From Conexibacter stalactiti (GTDB taxonomy: Bacteria; Actinomycetota; Thermoleophilia; Solirubrobacterales; Solirubrobacteraceae): a DNA stretch of 64,000 nt. Position 1 is the stretch's first letter. Each line of letters opens with the position of its first letter. The notes beneath the pieces are model-generated. The model saw only the letters and a list, made by a program, of their open reading frames with translations, was not told where the DNA came from and did not search any database. This document shows, in pieces, positions 29,115-36,485 of the stretch. A program made the translations under genes and the position numbers. The stretch lies in assembly GCF_035967765.1 (NCBI RefSeq), contig NZ_JAYWIT010000016.1; one strand, written 5' to 3'.

Positions 29115-29468
29115 TCAGACCGCGGAGACCTCTTCCTCCTCCGCCACGCGGAAGGAGGAGCCGCAGCCGCAGGCCGCGACGACGTTGGGGTTGTCGACCT
29201 TGAAGCCGGCGCCCTGCATCTCGTCGACGTAGTCGATCACCGAGCCGCTGACGTACGGCAGGCTCGGCTTGTCGACGAGCAGGCGGATCCCTCTGTCCTC
29301 GAAGACGACGTCGCCGTCGCGCTCCTGGTCGAAGGCGAGCGCGTACTGGAAGCCCGAGCAGCCGCCGCCGCGCACGCCGACGCGCAGTCCGGCCGTCTCG
29401 ACCGCATCGCCCTGTGATGCGAGAAACTCGTGGACCTTCTCGGCGCCTTTGTCGGTGAGCGTGATCAT
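29115..29468 (-). CDS. erpA: A-type iron-sulfur carrier (ErpA/HesB family)
   Basis: A 117-residue A-type carrier that passes Fe-S clusters to apo-enzymes. The three cluster Cys are present: Cys37 in RGGGCSGF and Cys100/Cys102 in AACGCGSSF. A short acidic tail follows. It is divergent from bolA and the CGFS glutaredoxin across a 120 bp spacer, placing three Fe-S trafficking genes together. ErpA versus IscA or SufA cannot be settled from sequence alone; the symbol is my best guess. Confidence 0.88.
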   Translation of the reverse strand: MITLTDKGAEKVHEFLASQGDAVETAGLRVGVRGGGCSGFQYALAFDQERDGDVVFEDRGIRLLVDKPSLPYVSGSVIDYVDEMQGAGFKVDNPNVVAACGCGSSFRVAEEEEVSAV

Positions 29469-29588
29469 CTGCGTCTCCGTCGGGTTCGCTTGCGGCTCTG
29501 AACCTGGGAGCGCTTGAGCGCGCCCCCATCACTTCATTCAGTGTAGCGACCCCTCGGACCAGCGACCAGCATCGCTACTCTAGGGCCA

Positions 29589-29825
29589 ATGGCGACCAAG
29601 GAAGAGCTGAAGCAGCGCATCGAGGCGGCGATCCCCGGCTCCTCCGCGGAGGTGACCGGCGACGACGGGCAGCACTTCCAGGCCGTCGTCGTCGCCCCCC
29701 AGTTCGAGGGGCTGAGCCGGATCGCGCAGCACCGGCTCGTCTACGACGTGTTCGAGGGTGAGCTCGGCGGCACGATCCACGCGCTCGCCCTGCAGACCAA
29801 GGCTCCAGTGAGGACTTCATCGTGA
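29589..29825 (+). CDS. BolA-family protein
   Basis: A 78-residue BolA protein with the family core FQAVVVAPQFEGLSRIAQHRLVYDVFEGEL and a C-terminal helix ending in IHALALQTKAP. BolA proteins bind CGFS glutaredoxins and share a [2Fe-2S] cluster using a His in the HR-x-x-Y segment. The next gene, overlapping by four bases, encodes just such a glutaredoxin, so they probably act as one complex in Fe-S delivery. Confidence 0.9.
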   Translation: MATKEELKQRIEAAIPGSSAEVTGDDGQHFQAVVVAPQFEGLSRIAQHRLVYDVFEGELGGTIHALALQTKAPVRTSS

Positions 29826-30220
29826 GCGAAGAGACCAATCCGCTCCGGGACGCGATCAGAGAAGCGATCGCCGACAACCCGGTCATCCTGTTCATGAAGG
29901 GCACGCCGGAGCAGCCGATGTGCGGCTTCTCGGCGCGCACCGCGGCTGCCCTGCAGTCGCTCGACGCGCCGTTCGCGGCCGTCGACATCCTGCCCGACCC
30001 GCGCATCCGCCAGGAGCTGTCGGCGCTGTCGCAGTGGCCGACGATCCCGCAGCTGTTCGTCAGAGGCGAGCTGGTCGGCGGCGCCGACATCGTCGCCGAG
30101 ATGTACGAGAGCGGCGAGCTGGCCGAGGTGCTCGGCGTCGAGCCGGCGACCGCGCCGGAGCCACCGGCGGCCGATGCCGCCGGCAGCGCCCCGCTGTCGA
30201 TCGAGAACCGCCTCAGCTGA
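29822..30220 (+). CDS. grxD: monothiol CGFS glutaredoxin (Grx4/GrxD type)
   Basis: A 132-residue monothiol glutaredoxin with the diagnostic Cys34-Gly-Phe-Ser motif, the conserved Lys26 in FMKGTPE, the WPTIPQLFV cis-Pro segment and GGADIV for glutathione binding. Such proteins hold a bridging [2Fe-2S] cluster with a partner such as BolA. The GTG start overlaps the bolA stop (GTGA). About 25 residues at the C-terminus are Pro/Ala-rich and outside the fold. Glutathione is rare in actinobacteria, so the thiol that completes the cluster may differ here. Confidence 0.9.
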   Translation: MSEETNPLRDAIREAIADNPVILFMKGTPEQPMCGFSARTAAALQSLDAPFAAVDILPDPRIRQELSALSQWPTIPQLFVRGELVGGADIVAEMYESGELAEVLGVEPATAPEPPAADAAGSAPLSIENRLS

Positions 30221-30229
30221 GGCAACGCG

Positions 30230-30253
30230 CGGCGGCGCCGTCAGGCGCCGCCG
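30230..30253. terminator. stem-loop between convergent glutaredoxin and peptidase genes
   Basis: Perfect 10 bp GC stem (30230-30239, 30244-30253) with a GTCA loop, ten bases after the glutaredoxin stop. No T-run; more GC-rich repeats (a duplicated GCGCCGCTCGCG) follow up to the end of the convergent gene. Confidence 0.65.
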
Positions 30254-30310
30254 CCGTCAGCGCCGCTCGCGCGGGCGGCGCCGCTCGCGGCGCGCGAGGC
30301 GTGTGCCGCC

Positions 30311-32041
30311 CTACCCTCTCGCGACGCGCACCGTCAGCGCGCCGCGGCCGTCGATCCGCAGCTCGTCGTTGCGCGCCGCGCGCCAGCGCGCCTTGCCGAT
30401 CCGGCCGCTGACGCCGTCCCAGCGCTGCACCGCCATGAAGCCGGCCTGGACCTCGGCGAGCGTCTGCGCGCCGCCGCCGGCACCGCTGCCGTCGCCCTCG
30501 CCGACGTCGAGCACGATCGTGATTCCCTCGCCGTCGCCGCCGGTCGCGTCGAGCGCCTTGCCGGCGAGCGCCAGCTCGCGCTCGCCGAGCGGCGCGTCGC
30601 GCGGGATCGTGACGGTCAGCGGGATGCTCAGCAGCGGCCCGCGGTCCTCGCGCACGCGCGCGGTCAGGCGCACGCGCTGGCCGCGCTTGACCGTGCGCGG
30701 CCCGCTCACCGAGCGGATCGTCGCCAGCCGCAGCCCGCGCTCGAACGAGACGTCGGCGTTCACGCTGGTGACGTGCAGCGCGGCGAAGCGGGCGCTGTCG
30801 ATCGCGTCGAGCGCCGCCGTCACGTCGGTTCCCATCGCCAGCGCGAGGCCGGGCACACCGGCGGTGTCGGAGCCGTTGACGACGTAGCGGTTGCAGAAGC
30901 GCAGCGGCTGCTTCGACTCGCGCAGCCGCACGGTCAGGCACAGCCTGCCGCTCTCGCGCGCGGGCGCGCCCTGGAAGGCGACGGTCATCGCCTGCATCAC
31001 GGCGAGCGGCGCGAGCGTCGGCAGCAGGCCGTGGCCGAGCGGATCGCCGACCGACGACTCGTCGGCGACGAGCGTTCTCTGGCGGACCGTTCTGTCGCGG
31101 TCCCGGTCGCGCACCGTGACGGTGACCGGGACCGTCGGCGCTCTGCCGCCGACGCTGCCGACGACCGCCGCGGAGGCGTCGTTGGAGAGCACCCCGAGCG
31201 CGTGGCCGGGCGCCGCGAGCTTGTAGGAGGTCGATTCGCTCGTGTCGAGCGGGTTGTCGATCACGGCGAAGACGTAGGCGTCCTGCAACGCCAGCGCACG
31301 CCGGCCGACACCGTCGAACTGATGACCGAAGCCCCACAGCGCGTTGCCGTCGCGGTAGGTGACGGTGCCGATCGCGCTCAGCGCGAGCGCACCGCTGGAG
31401 TAGGCGGCGCCCATCGAGGCGCCCGGCACCAGCGGCTGCGGCGCGAACGTCCCGAGCGGGCCGGCCGGGGCGGCGACGAGCGTGCGCCCCTGGGCGCGCG
31501 CCGAGCGCTCGACGGCCTTGCCGAGCGCCGGCGTGAGGCCGCTGATCGTCAGCGGCGCGGCGACTGCTCTGACGCTTGCGGCCGTCGCCTTCGAGAGCGT
31601 GCGCGCCCCCGACGGGGGCTTGACCGGCAGCCCGAGCATCTGCTCGATCGGCGTCACGAGGCCGACGTCGTTGCCGTACTGGCCGACGGTCGCCGAGACG
31701 GCGCCGGCGTTGCCGATCTGCCCGTCGCGACCGGCGCAGTAGACGGGCGAGCCGGAGAAGCCGGAGGCGATCCCGCTGCCGGCGACGGCGTCGCCGCTGA
31801 CGCGCACGAGGATCCGCGGGCCGCTGCCGTCGAGATCGGCGACGACGTCGAGCACCTCGACGCCGAAGGTCGTGATCGCGGTCCCCTGCACGACGGTTCT
31901 CGCCGTGCACGTCATGCCGCGGTGGACGTCGGAGAGCGGCACGATCGGGTCTCTGGCGAAGGCCGGCGGCGCTGCGACGGCGGCCGCGAGCACTGTCGCG
32001 GCGAGGGCGCGGACGAACATGCGCGGCACCATAGTGGTCAT
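30311..32041 (-). CDS. secreted SpoIVB-like (S55) peptidase-domain protein
   Basis: A 576-residue exported protein. A signal peptide ends near AFAR-DP (residue ~30), followed by a domain with the S55 serine motif GFSGSPVY (~94-101) as in SpoIVB. Further segments (GALALSAIGTVTYRDG, ALWGFGHQF) match the same superfamily. The second half (~400-576) is beta-rich. SpoIVB itself triggers sporulation signalling; no sporulation gene is nearby, so the role here is probably envelope proteolysis. The ATG at 32041 overlaps the upstream stop (ATGA); ATG 32032 has the better-spaced AGGA and is a real alternative. It is translationally coupled to a thioredoxin-fold protein. Confidence 0.75.
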   Translation of the reverse strand: MTTMVPRMFVRALAATVLAAAVAAPPAFARDPIVPLSDVHRGMTCTARTVVQGTAITTFGVEVLDVVADLDGSGPRILVRVSGDAVAGSGIASGFSGSPVYCAGRDGQIGNAGAVSATVGQYGNDVGLVTPIEQMLGLPVKPPSGARTLSKATAASVRAVAAPLTISGLTPALGKAVERSARAQGRTLVAAPAGPLGTFAPQPLVPGASMGAAYSSGALALSAIGTVTYRDGNALWGFGHQFDGVGRRALALQDAYVFAVIDNPLDTSESTSYKLAAPGHALGVLSNDASAAVVGSVGGRAPTVPVTVTVRDRDRDRTVRQRTLVADESSVGDPLGHGLLPTLAPLAVMQAMTVAFQGAPARESGRLCLTVRLRESKQPLRFCNRYVVNGSDTAGVPGLALAMGTDVTAALDAIDSARFAALHVTSVNADVSFERGLRLATIRSVSGPRTVKRGQRVRLTARVREDRGPLLSIPLTVTIPRDAPLGERELALAGKALDATGGDGEGITIVLDVGEGDGSGAGGGAQTLAEVQAGFMAVQRWDGVSGRIGKARWRAARNDELRIDGRGALTVRVARG

Positions 32042-32316
32042 TCCTGAAGGGCGTGTGTGGCGCCGGCGCGCCATGCCAGCAGCTCGACGATGCGGTGCGA
32101 GTCGCAGACCGCCTCGCCGTCCAGTTCGAGCACCGGCACGCGCGCCTGGCCGGTCAGCTCCAGCACCTGCTGGCGGTGGGCGCGGCGATAGGGCACACGC
32201 ACCTCCTCGTAGGCGATCCCCGCTCGCCGCAGCGCCCGCGCCACGCGACCGCAGGGACACAGCCAGTCGGTCGGCGTCGGACAGCGGTGGAGCGTCGTCA
32301 CCTGCTCACCATTCAC
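32038..32316 (-). CDS. glutaredoxin/GST N-terminal-like thioredoxin-fold protein
   Basis: A 92-residue protein with a thioredoxin-like fold: WLCPCGRVARAL holds a Cys-Pro-Cys redox-type motif, and ARVPVLELDGEAVCDSHRIVELL is the cis-Pro/glutathione-binding pattern of GST N-terminal domains. The redox motif is CPC rather than CPYC or CGFS, which is unusual. GTG 32316 is taken as start; GTG 32301 is also possible. The stop overlaps the start of the S55-like peptidase gene, suggesting co-expression with an exported protein. Confidence 0.7.
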   Translation of the reverse strand: MNGEQVTTLHRCPTPTDWLCPCGRVARALRRAGIAYEEVRVPYRRAHRQQVLELTGQARVPVLELDGEAVCDSHRIVELLAWRAGATHALQE

Positions 32317-32369
32317 GAAGTGTGACGAACCGCACGGTGTGATGCTGGGATCGACTAGGGTGCGCCGGC

Positions 32370-33227
32370 ATGGCGCCCGTCGCGATCGTCACCGACACCT
32401 GCCACTACCTCCCGCGCCAGCTGGTCGCCGCGCGCGGCATCCACGAGGTCAGCCTCTACGTCCACTGGGCGGGGCGCGAGGACCGCGAGTCGGCGCTGCC
32501 GGACTTCGGCCGCTACTACGACCACCTCGCCACGACGCCGACGCTGCCGACGACCTCGCAGCCGTCGATCGGCGACTTCCTCGCCGTCTATGAGCCGCTG
32601 CTCGACGCCGGCCGCGAGATCGTCTCGATCCACCTCGCCGGCGGCATCTCCGGCACGGTGAGCGCCGCGCAGCAGGCACGCGAGCAGCTCGGTGAGCGGG
32701 CCGAGCGGGTGCACGTGCTCGACTCCGAGAGCGCCTGCGGCGGCCAAGGCCTCGTCGTGCTCGCCGCCCACGCCGCGGCGGTGCGCGGGATCCCGGCTGA
32801 GCAGGTCGTCGCGCACGCGCGCGAGGCGCGCGCGGCGCTGAAGATGTGGTTCGCGATCGACACGCTCGAGTTCCTGCGCCGCGGCGGCCGCATCGGCACC
32901 GCGCAGGCCTGGCTGGGCTCGGCGCTGAAGATCAAGCCGATCCTGACGCTGGAGACCGAGATCACGCCGGTCGAGCGCGTGCGGACGTCCGGGCGCGCCT
33001 TCGAGCGGCTCGTCGACTACCTCCGCACGCGCAAGGACGAGGGCGCCGACGGCTGGGTGATCCAGCACATCCAGGCGCCGCAGGAGTGCGCCCGCCTGGT
33101 CGAGCGCGGGCGCGAGATATTCGGCACCGACCCGGTCTTCGTCTCCGAGGTCGGCCCCGTCATCGGCACCCATGTCGGGCCGGGGCTGCTGGGCGCCGGC
33201 GCCGTGCCGCTGCGCTTCCTGCACTGA
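32370..33227 (+). CDS. DegV-family fatty-acid-binding protein
   Basis: A 285-residue DegV protein. N-terminal IVTDTCHYLP, TLPTTSQPS and HLAGGISGTVSAA carry the Thr/Ser residues that bind a fatty acid head group, and FLRRGGRIGTAQAWLGSALKIKPIL is the family's second hallmark. In Gram-positive bacteria the homologous FakB proteins present host or released fatty acids to a FakA kinase; no kinase gene is seen here. Start ATG lies in the 53 bp spacer from the divergent thioredoxin-fold gene. Confidence 0.9.
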   Translation: MAPVAIVTDTCHYLPRQLVAARGIHEVSLYVHWAGREDRESALPDFGRYYDHLATTPTLPTTSQPSIGDFLAVYEPLLDAGREIVSIHLAGGISGTVSAAQQAREQLGERAERVHVLDSESACGGQGLVVLAAHAAAVRGIPAEQVVAHAREARAALKMWFAIDTLEFLRRGGRIGTAQAWLGSALKIKPILTLETEITPVERVRTSGRAFERLVDYLRTRKDEGADGWVIQHIQAPQECARLVERGREIFGTDPVFVSEVGPVIGTHVGPGLLGAGAVPLRFLH

Positions 33228-33435
33228 AGCGGCGGCGCGGGGAAGCCGGCCGATGGCGGTCGCGGGGCGATGCGCTGACTTCCCGCTCGCTTCGCCATAC
33301 CGTTCTCAAACCTATGCGGAACCTTCGCGTTTCCGAAGCGGCGGCAGCGGGGAGGGATGATGCCGGGAGCCAAGGTCGGCACGGCAGGGGTGCCAGCCGA
33401 TCGTGGCGTGAATGGGAGACGACAGGAGACCGGGG

Positions 33436-33678
33436 ATGCTCCAGATCATCGGAATCGTGGCAATCGCATGGCTCGCCATCTCGGCGCTGGTCGTGGCGAT
33501 CGCCGTCGCCGCGGGACGTGCAGACCGCGGCCAGCAGCAGGTCGCCGTCTCGACGGCGACCCGGACGCAGCTTCGTGGACCGCAGATATCGCGGACCAAG
33601 ACCCGCCATGCGCGCGCAGCCGCACGCACGGCGTCGGATCACCGCATGCGGCCGGGCATGCGCGCAGCGATCCGGTGA
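33436..33678 (+). CDS. small single-span membrane protein
   Basis: An 80-residue protein beginning MLQIIGIVAIAWLAISALVV, a clear membrane helix (residues ~3-27), followed by a basic cytoplasmic tail with 15 or so Arg/Lys. AGGAG at 33424-33428, seven bases before the ATG, supports this start over the in-frame ATG at 33412. I do not recognise a family. An imperfect hairpin lies just after it. It stands alone between degV and the convergent small-protein cassette. Confidence 0.6.
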   Translation: MLQIIGIVAIAWLAISALVVAIAVAAGRADRGQQQVAVSTATRTQLRGPQISRTKTRHARAAARTASDHRMRPGMRAAIR

Positions 33679-33686
33679 ATCGCCTC

Positions 33687-33717
33687 CGGAGCGCCTGCCG
33701 AGCCGGCAAGCACTCCG
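33687..33717 (+). terminator. imperfect hairpin after the small membrane protein gene
   Basis: Arms CGGAG-GC-TGCCG and CGGCA-GC-CTCCG pair with two C/A mismatches around AGC. No T-run. A weak candidate, backed up by the strong hairpin at 33813. Confidence 0.4.
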
Positions 33718-33812
33718 AGCGCGGTTCATAGGCGGGATGACACGGTTGCCGCCGTCGCCGGCGAATGGGGCGCTCAGCCTCGGCGGCGGCGGCACCCGAA
33801 AGCGACCAACGA

Positions 33813-33840
33813 AAAGGGCTCGCCGTGCGGCGAGCCCTTT
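33813..33840. terminator. bidirectional terminator
   Basis: A perfect 12 bp stem (AAAGGGCTCGCC, loop GTGC) bounded by A- and T-rich ends on both strands. It lies between the small membrane gene (plus) and the DUF3618 gene (minus). Confidence 0.85.
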
Positions 33841-33872
33841 GCAGTGCGTGATTCTGATCGGCTGAGGCTGAG

Positions 33873-34124
33873 CTAGCGGCGGCGCTTCTTGCGCCGCTTG
33901 CGGCCGAACAGGATGCCGCCGACGGCGGCGACGCCGCCACCCAGCACGAAGCCGGTGACCGCGGCGGCGATGATCGCCTCTCTCTGCTTCGCGGCCAGCT
34001 GCTTGCGCCAGTCGGTCAGCTCCTCGACCTGGTCGCGCAGCGACTCCAGCGAGGCGCCGAGCTCTTTGCGGTTGGCCTCGATCGAAGCGCGGATCTGCTC
34101 CGGTGTGCGCGCGGGTGCGGGCAT
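33873..34124 (-). CDS. DUF3618-like small membrane protein
   Basis: An 83-residue protein: an amphipathic N-terminal helix (RTPEQIRASIEANRKELGASLESLRDQVEELTDW) typical of DUF3618, then one Gly/Ala/Val-rich membrane segment (~50-72) and a very basic end (GRKRRKKRRR). Function is unknown. It is last in a four-gene cassette; its ATG overlaps the stop of the holin-like gene (TGATG), with a GAGGGGGG ribosome site. Confidence 0.75.
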   Translation of the reverse strand: MPAPARTPEQIRASIEANRKELGASLESLRDQVEELTDWRKQLAAKQREAIIAAAVTGFVLGGGVAAVGGILFGRKRRKKRRR

Positions 34125-34561
34125 CAGGACCCCCCTCTGACGGACGGGGTGTCGTCGCCGGCGGCGGACACCGTCTCCTTGATCTTCTTCGCCTCGTCGA
34201 TCGCCATCTCGGGCGTCGGCGGCGCGCCGGCCTTGAGGGCCTTGTACGCGAGCGCCCCGGCGAGCGCGCCGAGCAGGAACAGCACGAGCGCGACGACGAG
34301 GAAGCCGAACCAGTAGTTGTCGCCCCAGCCGCTCACGTCCCAGACGCCCCAGGCGGCGGCCTCTATCAGGTAGAGCAGGCCGACGATCGCGAAAATGCCG
34401 GCGGCGAGACCGACGACCGCGCCCTTGACGAGCTTGGTCAGTCTGGCGGTGATCTCGGCCTTCGCCAGCTCGATCTCCTCGCGCACCAGCAGCGAGGCCT
34501 TCTCCGAGACCTCGGTGATGACCTGGGCGACGCTTCTGGGTGTCGGCTCGTCAGCGGGCAA
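34124..34561 (-). CDS. phage-holin-superfamily membrane protein (actinobacterial holin-like)
   Basis: About 145 residues. A cytoplasmic amphipathic helix (VAQVITEVSEKASLLVREEIELAKAEI) precedes two membrane spans (~45-70 and ~88-115) and an acidic tail. This pattern fits the Phage_holin_3_6 group, which despite the name is common in actinobacterial chromosomes. TTG 34561 is the likely start because it overlaps the previous gene; the frame further upstream is Ser/Arg-rich and not protein-like. It sits with DUF3618 and DUF4235-like genes, a recurring combination of unknown purpose, probably envelope-related. Confidence 0.7.
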   Translation of the reverse strand: MPADEPTPRSVAQVITEVSEKASLLVREEIELAKAEITARLTKLVKGAVVGLAAGIFAIVGLLYLIEAAAWGVWDVSGWGDNYWFGFLVVALVLFLLGALAGALAYKALKAGAPPTPEMAIDEAKKIKETVSAAGDDTPSVRGGS

Positions 34562-34787
34562 GGCGCTTGAGGACCGTCGCGAGCGCGAAGCCGCCGAGGA
34601 AGGCGGCGCCGACGTGCAGCTCGGGTCTGTCGAGGGGCAGGCCTGGGATCGCCAGCGGCGGCGGCGCGGCACCGGCGGCGCCGGTGGGCGGGCCGAGCGG
34701 CACGCTCACGGTCGTGATCGGCTCCGCGTCGGCGGCGGCGCCCTCAGGCGCTCCGCCGAGCGGGACGCCGGGATCGGAGGTGCTCAC
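34551..34787 (-). CDS. small Pro/Ala-rich protein of the holin cassette
   Basis: A 78-residue protein starting at GTG 34787, which overlaps the previous stop (GTGA). The first 55 residues are Gly/Pro/Ala-rich and look disordered; the end (ELHVGAAFLGGFALATVLKRLAR) is a short hydrophobic helix that may insert in the membrane. No family recognised. Its stop lies inside the first codons of the holin-like gene. Confidence 0.55.
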   Translation of the reverse strand: MSTSDPGVPLGGAPEGAAADAEPITTVSVPLGPPTGAAGAAPPPLAIPGLPLDRPELHVGAAFLGGFALATVLKRLAR

Positions 34788-34933
34788 TCCGGCGGCTCCT
34801 CGCCGAAGGCGCGGACCCAGATGAACGTCGCGAGCCGCTGCGTCGCGATGCTGGCGAGCGCGCCGATCCCGGCCAGCAGGCCGGACCAGACGAGTCGCTT
34901 GACGAGATCGCTTTCCTTCATCAGTTCGGGCAT
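34784..34933 (-). CDS. 49-residue DUF4235-like membrane protein
   Basis: A short gene: MPELMKESDLVKRLVWSGLL then a Gly/Ala-rich helix, a TQRLATFIWVRAF segment and GEEPPE at the end. The KRLVWSGLLAGIGALAS and W-x-R-x-F-GEEPP features resemble DUF4235 proteins, which occur beside DUF3618 and holin-like genes in other actinobacteria. It is the first gene of the cassette and its stop overlaps the next start (GTGA). Family assignment is by memory of pattern and needs a profile search. Confidence 0.6.
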   Translation of the reverse strand: MPELMKESDLVKRLVWSGLLAGIGALASIATQRLATFIWVRAFGEEPPE

Positions 34934-34960
34934 TCAATCAGCTTCCCCGGCGGCTTCGCG

Positions 34961-35569
34961 CTAACCCTCGACGCGCTCGAGCCCACCGCAGATCGTTTCG
35001 ACGATGAGGGTCTTGGCATCCTCGTATTCCCTGTCACCGACCGGGAGCAACGAGAAGATCCAGCCTGTCAGAACCTGCTCGACGGCGCCATAGAAGGCCA
35101 TCGCGGCGAAATCGGGCGTGACGTCGTTGCGGAAGATCCGCTCTCTCTGCGCGCGGTCGACGATCGCCGCGATCTGGATGTACGCCTGGCGGATCTGCGG
35201 CAGGTGCGTGCGGCCGAAGGTGTTCGCCGCGCGCGTGACCTCGACGATGATCACCTTCATCAGCTCGGGGTCGTGGCGGTAGGAGTCGACGATGAAGCCC
35301 GCTATCGCGTAGAGCTTCTCCCTCGGCGGGATCTCCTGCGTGTCGACCTCGGTAATCGCCCGCAGGAGGATGTCCCAGCGCTCGAGGAAGAGCGTGTCGA
35401 GGATCTCGTCCTTGCTCTTGAAGTAGTGGTAGACGAGGCCGTAGGCGACTCTCGCCTCGTCGGCGATGTCGGAGACGCGGCAGGTGTGGAAGCCCTGCCG
35501 CGCGAAGACGCGGACGGCCGCGTCGAGGATCAGCCGGCGCTTGTCGACCGCTGCCTGCGTGCGGGCCAT
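34961..35569 (-). CDS. TetR-family regulator, FadR/acyl-CoA type
   Basis: A 202-residue TetR protein. The helix-turn-helix is at about residues 26-47 (VSDIADEARVAYGLVYHYF), and the sequence that follows (KSKDEILDTLFLERWDILLRAI) resembles Bacillus FadR (YsiA), which senses long-chain acyl-CoA. The ATG overlaps the stop of the nitrilase-family gene (TGATG), so the two are co-transcribed. A 16 bp dyad, TTGACTGGTCAGTCAA, upstream of that gene is the likely operator, giving autoregulation and possibly control of the divergent DUF2804 gene. Confidence 0.85.
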   Translation of the reverse strand: MARTQAAVDKRRLILDAAVRVFARQGFHTCRVSDIADEARVAYGLVYHYFKSKDEILDTLFLERWDILLRAITEVDTQEIPPREKLYAIAGFIVDSYRHDPELMKVIIVEVTRAANTFGRTHLPQIRQAYIQIAAIVDRAQRERIFRNDVTPDFAAMAFYGAVEQVLTGWIFSLLPVGDREYEDAKTLIVETICGGLERVEG

Positions 35570-36411
35570 CAGGCCGCCGCCTCATGCCGCTCGGCGGCCG
35601 GCCACGCGTACGCGCGCGGGCGGCGGTTGGCCAGCGACGGCAGTCTCGTGCGCACGTCGGCCTGACGCGCGAGGTCGAGGTCGGCGATCACGTGGCCCTC
35701 GGCGTCGGGCGCGAGCGCCAGCACGAGGCCCCATGGATCGACGATCATCGAGCGCCCGCCGGAGCGGTTGCCGTCGCCGTGCACGCCGATCTGGTTGGGC
35801 GCGACGAGGAAGCTCTGGTTCTCGATCGCGCGGGCGCGCAGCAGCACCTCCCAGTGGTCGCGCGTCGTCGCCAGCGTGAAGGCCGACGGCAGCGTCACAA
35901 CACGGGCGCCGCGCAGCGCGAGGATCCGGAACAGCTCCGGGAAGCGCAGGTCGTAACAGATCGCCAGGCCGAGCTCGGTGCCGTCGGCGAGCGTGCTGGT
36001 GACGATCTCCTCCCCCGCGTCCTCGCCGTCGGACTCGCGGTACGCGGTCCCTGCGACCTCGACGTCGAAGAGGTGGATCTTGCGGTAGACGGCGCGCAGC
36101 TCCCCGTCGGGGCCGACGTGGACGCTCGTGTTGAGGCCCTTCTCGCGACCTTCGACGCGCTCGGCGATCGAGCCGGCGACGAGGTCGATCCCCAGTTCGC
36201 GCGCGGTCGCACGGGCCCACGAGATCGCCGGGCCGTCGAGCGGCTCGGCGCCGGCGGCGAGCTGCTCGGCGGTTCCGAGCACGCTCCACTTCTCCGGCAG
36301 CGCGACGAGCGTCGCGCCGTCGCGGGCGGCGGCGCGGACGAGCCGGTCGGCGACTGTCAGGTTGCGGTCGCGATCCGCAGTAGAGTTCATCTGGATCGCC
36401 GCGGCGCGCAC
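35569..36411 (-). CDS. carbon-nitrogen hydrolase (nitrilase superfamily, Nit1/Nit2-like)
   Basis: A 280-residue amidase of the nitrilase fold with an intact catalytic triad: Glu40 (ALPEKWS), Lys111 (YRKIHLFD) and Cys152 (ICYDLRFPE). The family hydrolyses amides such as omega-amidase substrates or deaminated glutathione; the substrate here is unknown. GTG 36411 is chosen because VRAAAIQMNS begins the conserved first strand and GGAGG lies 11 bases upstream; a longer frame to 36600 crosses the operator region and is arginine-rich. It is co-transcribed with the TetR gene. Confidence 0.85.
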   Translation of the reverse strand: MRAAAIQMNSTADRDRNLTVADRLVRAAARDGATLVALPEKWSVLGTAEQLAAGAEPLDGPAISWARATARELGIDLVAGSIAERVEGREKGLNTSVHVGPDGELRAVYRKIHLFDVEVAGTAYRESDGEDAGEEIVTSTLADGTELGLAICYDLRFPELFRILALRGARVVTLPSAFTLATTRDHWEVLLRARAIENQSFLVAPNQIGVHGDGNRSGGRSMIVDPWGLVLALAPDAEGHVIADLDLARQADVRTRLPSLANRRPRAYAWPAAERHEAAA

Positions 36412-36440
36412 GGTGGGGTGATCCTCCAAGGCTGTACAGA

Positions 36441-36456
36441 TTGACTGGTCAGTCAA
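36441..36456. promoter_or_regulatory. 16 bp dyad, candidate operator of the FadR-type TetR
   Basis: TTGACTGGTCAGTCAA: perfect 7 bp arms around a two-base centre, 30 bp upstream of the hydrolase start and 30 bp upstream of the divergent DUF2804 gene. The TGACTG-NN-CAGTCA form resembles operators of TetR acyl-CoA sensors in shape and length. Confidence 0.6.
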
Positions 36457-36485
36457 TCCCGGAGAGCGAAGGATACCGCAGGCGC

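Noticed and set aside
34562..34672. Longer N-terminus for the holin-like protein
   Set aside because: The extra 37 codons are Ser/Arg/Pro-rich and lie inside the previous gene; the TTG at 34561 fits the overlap pattern of the cassette.
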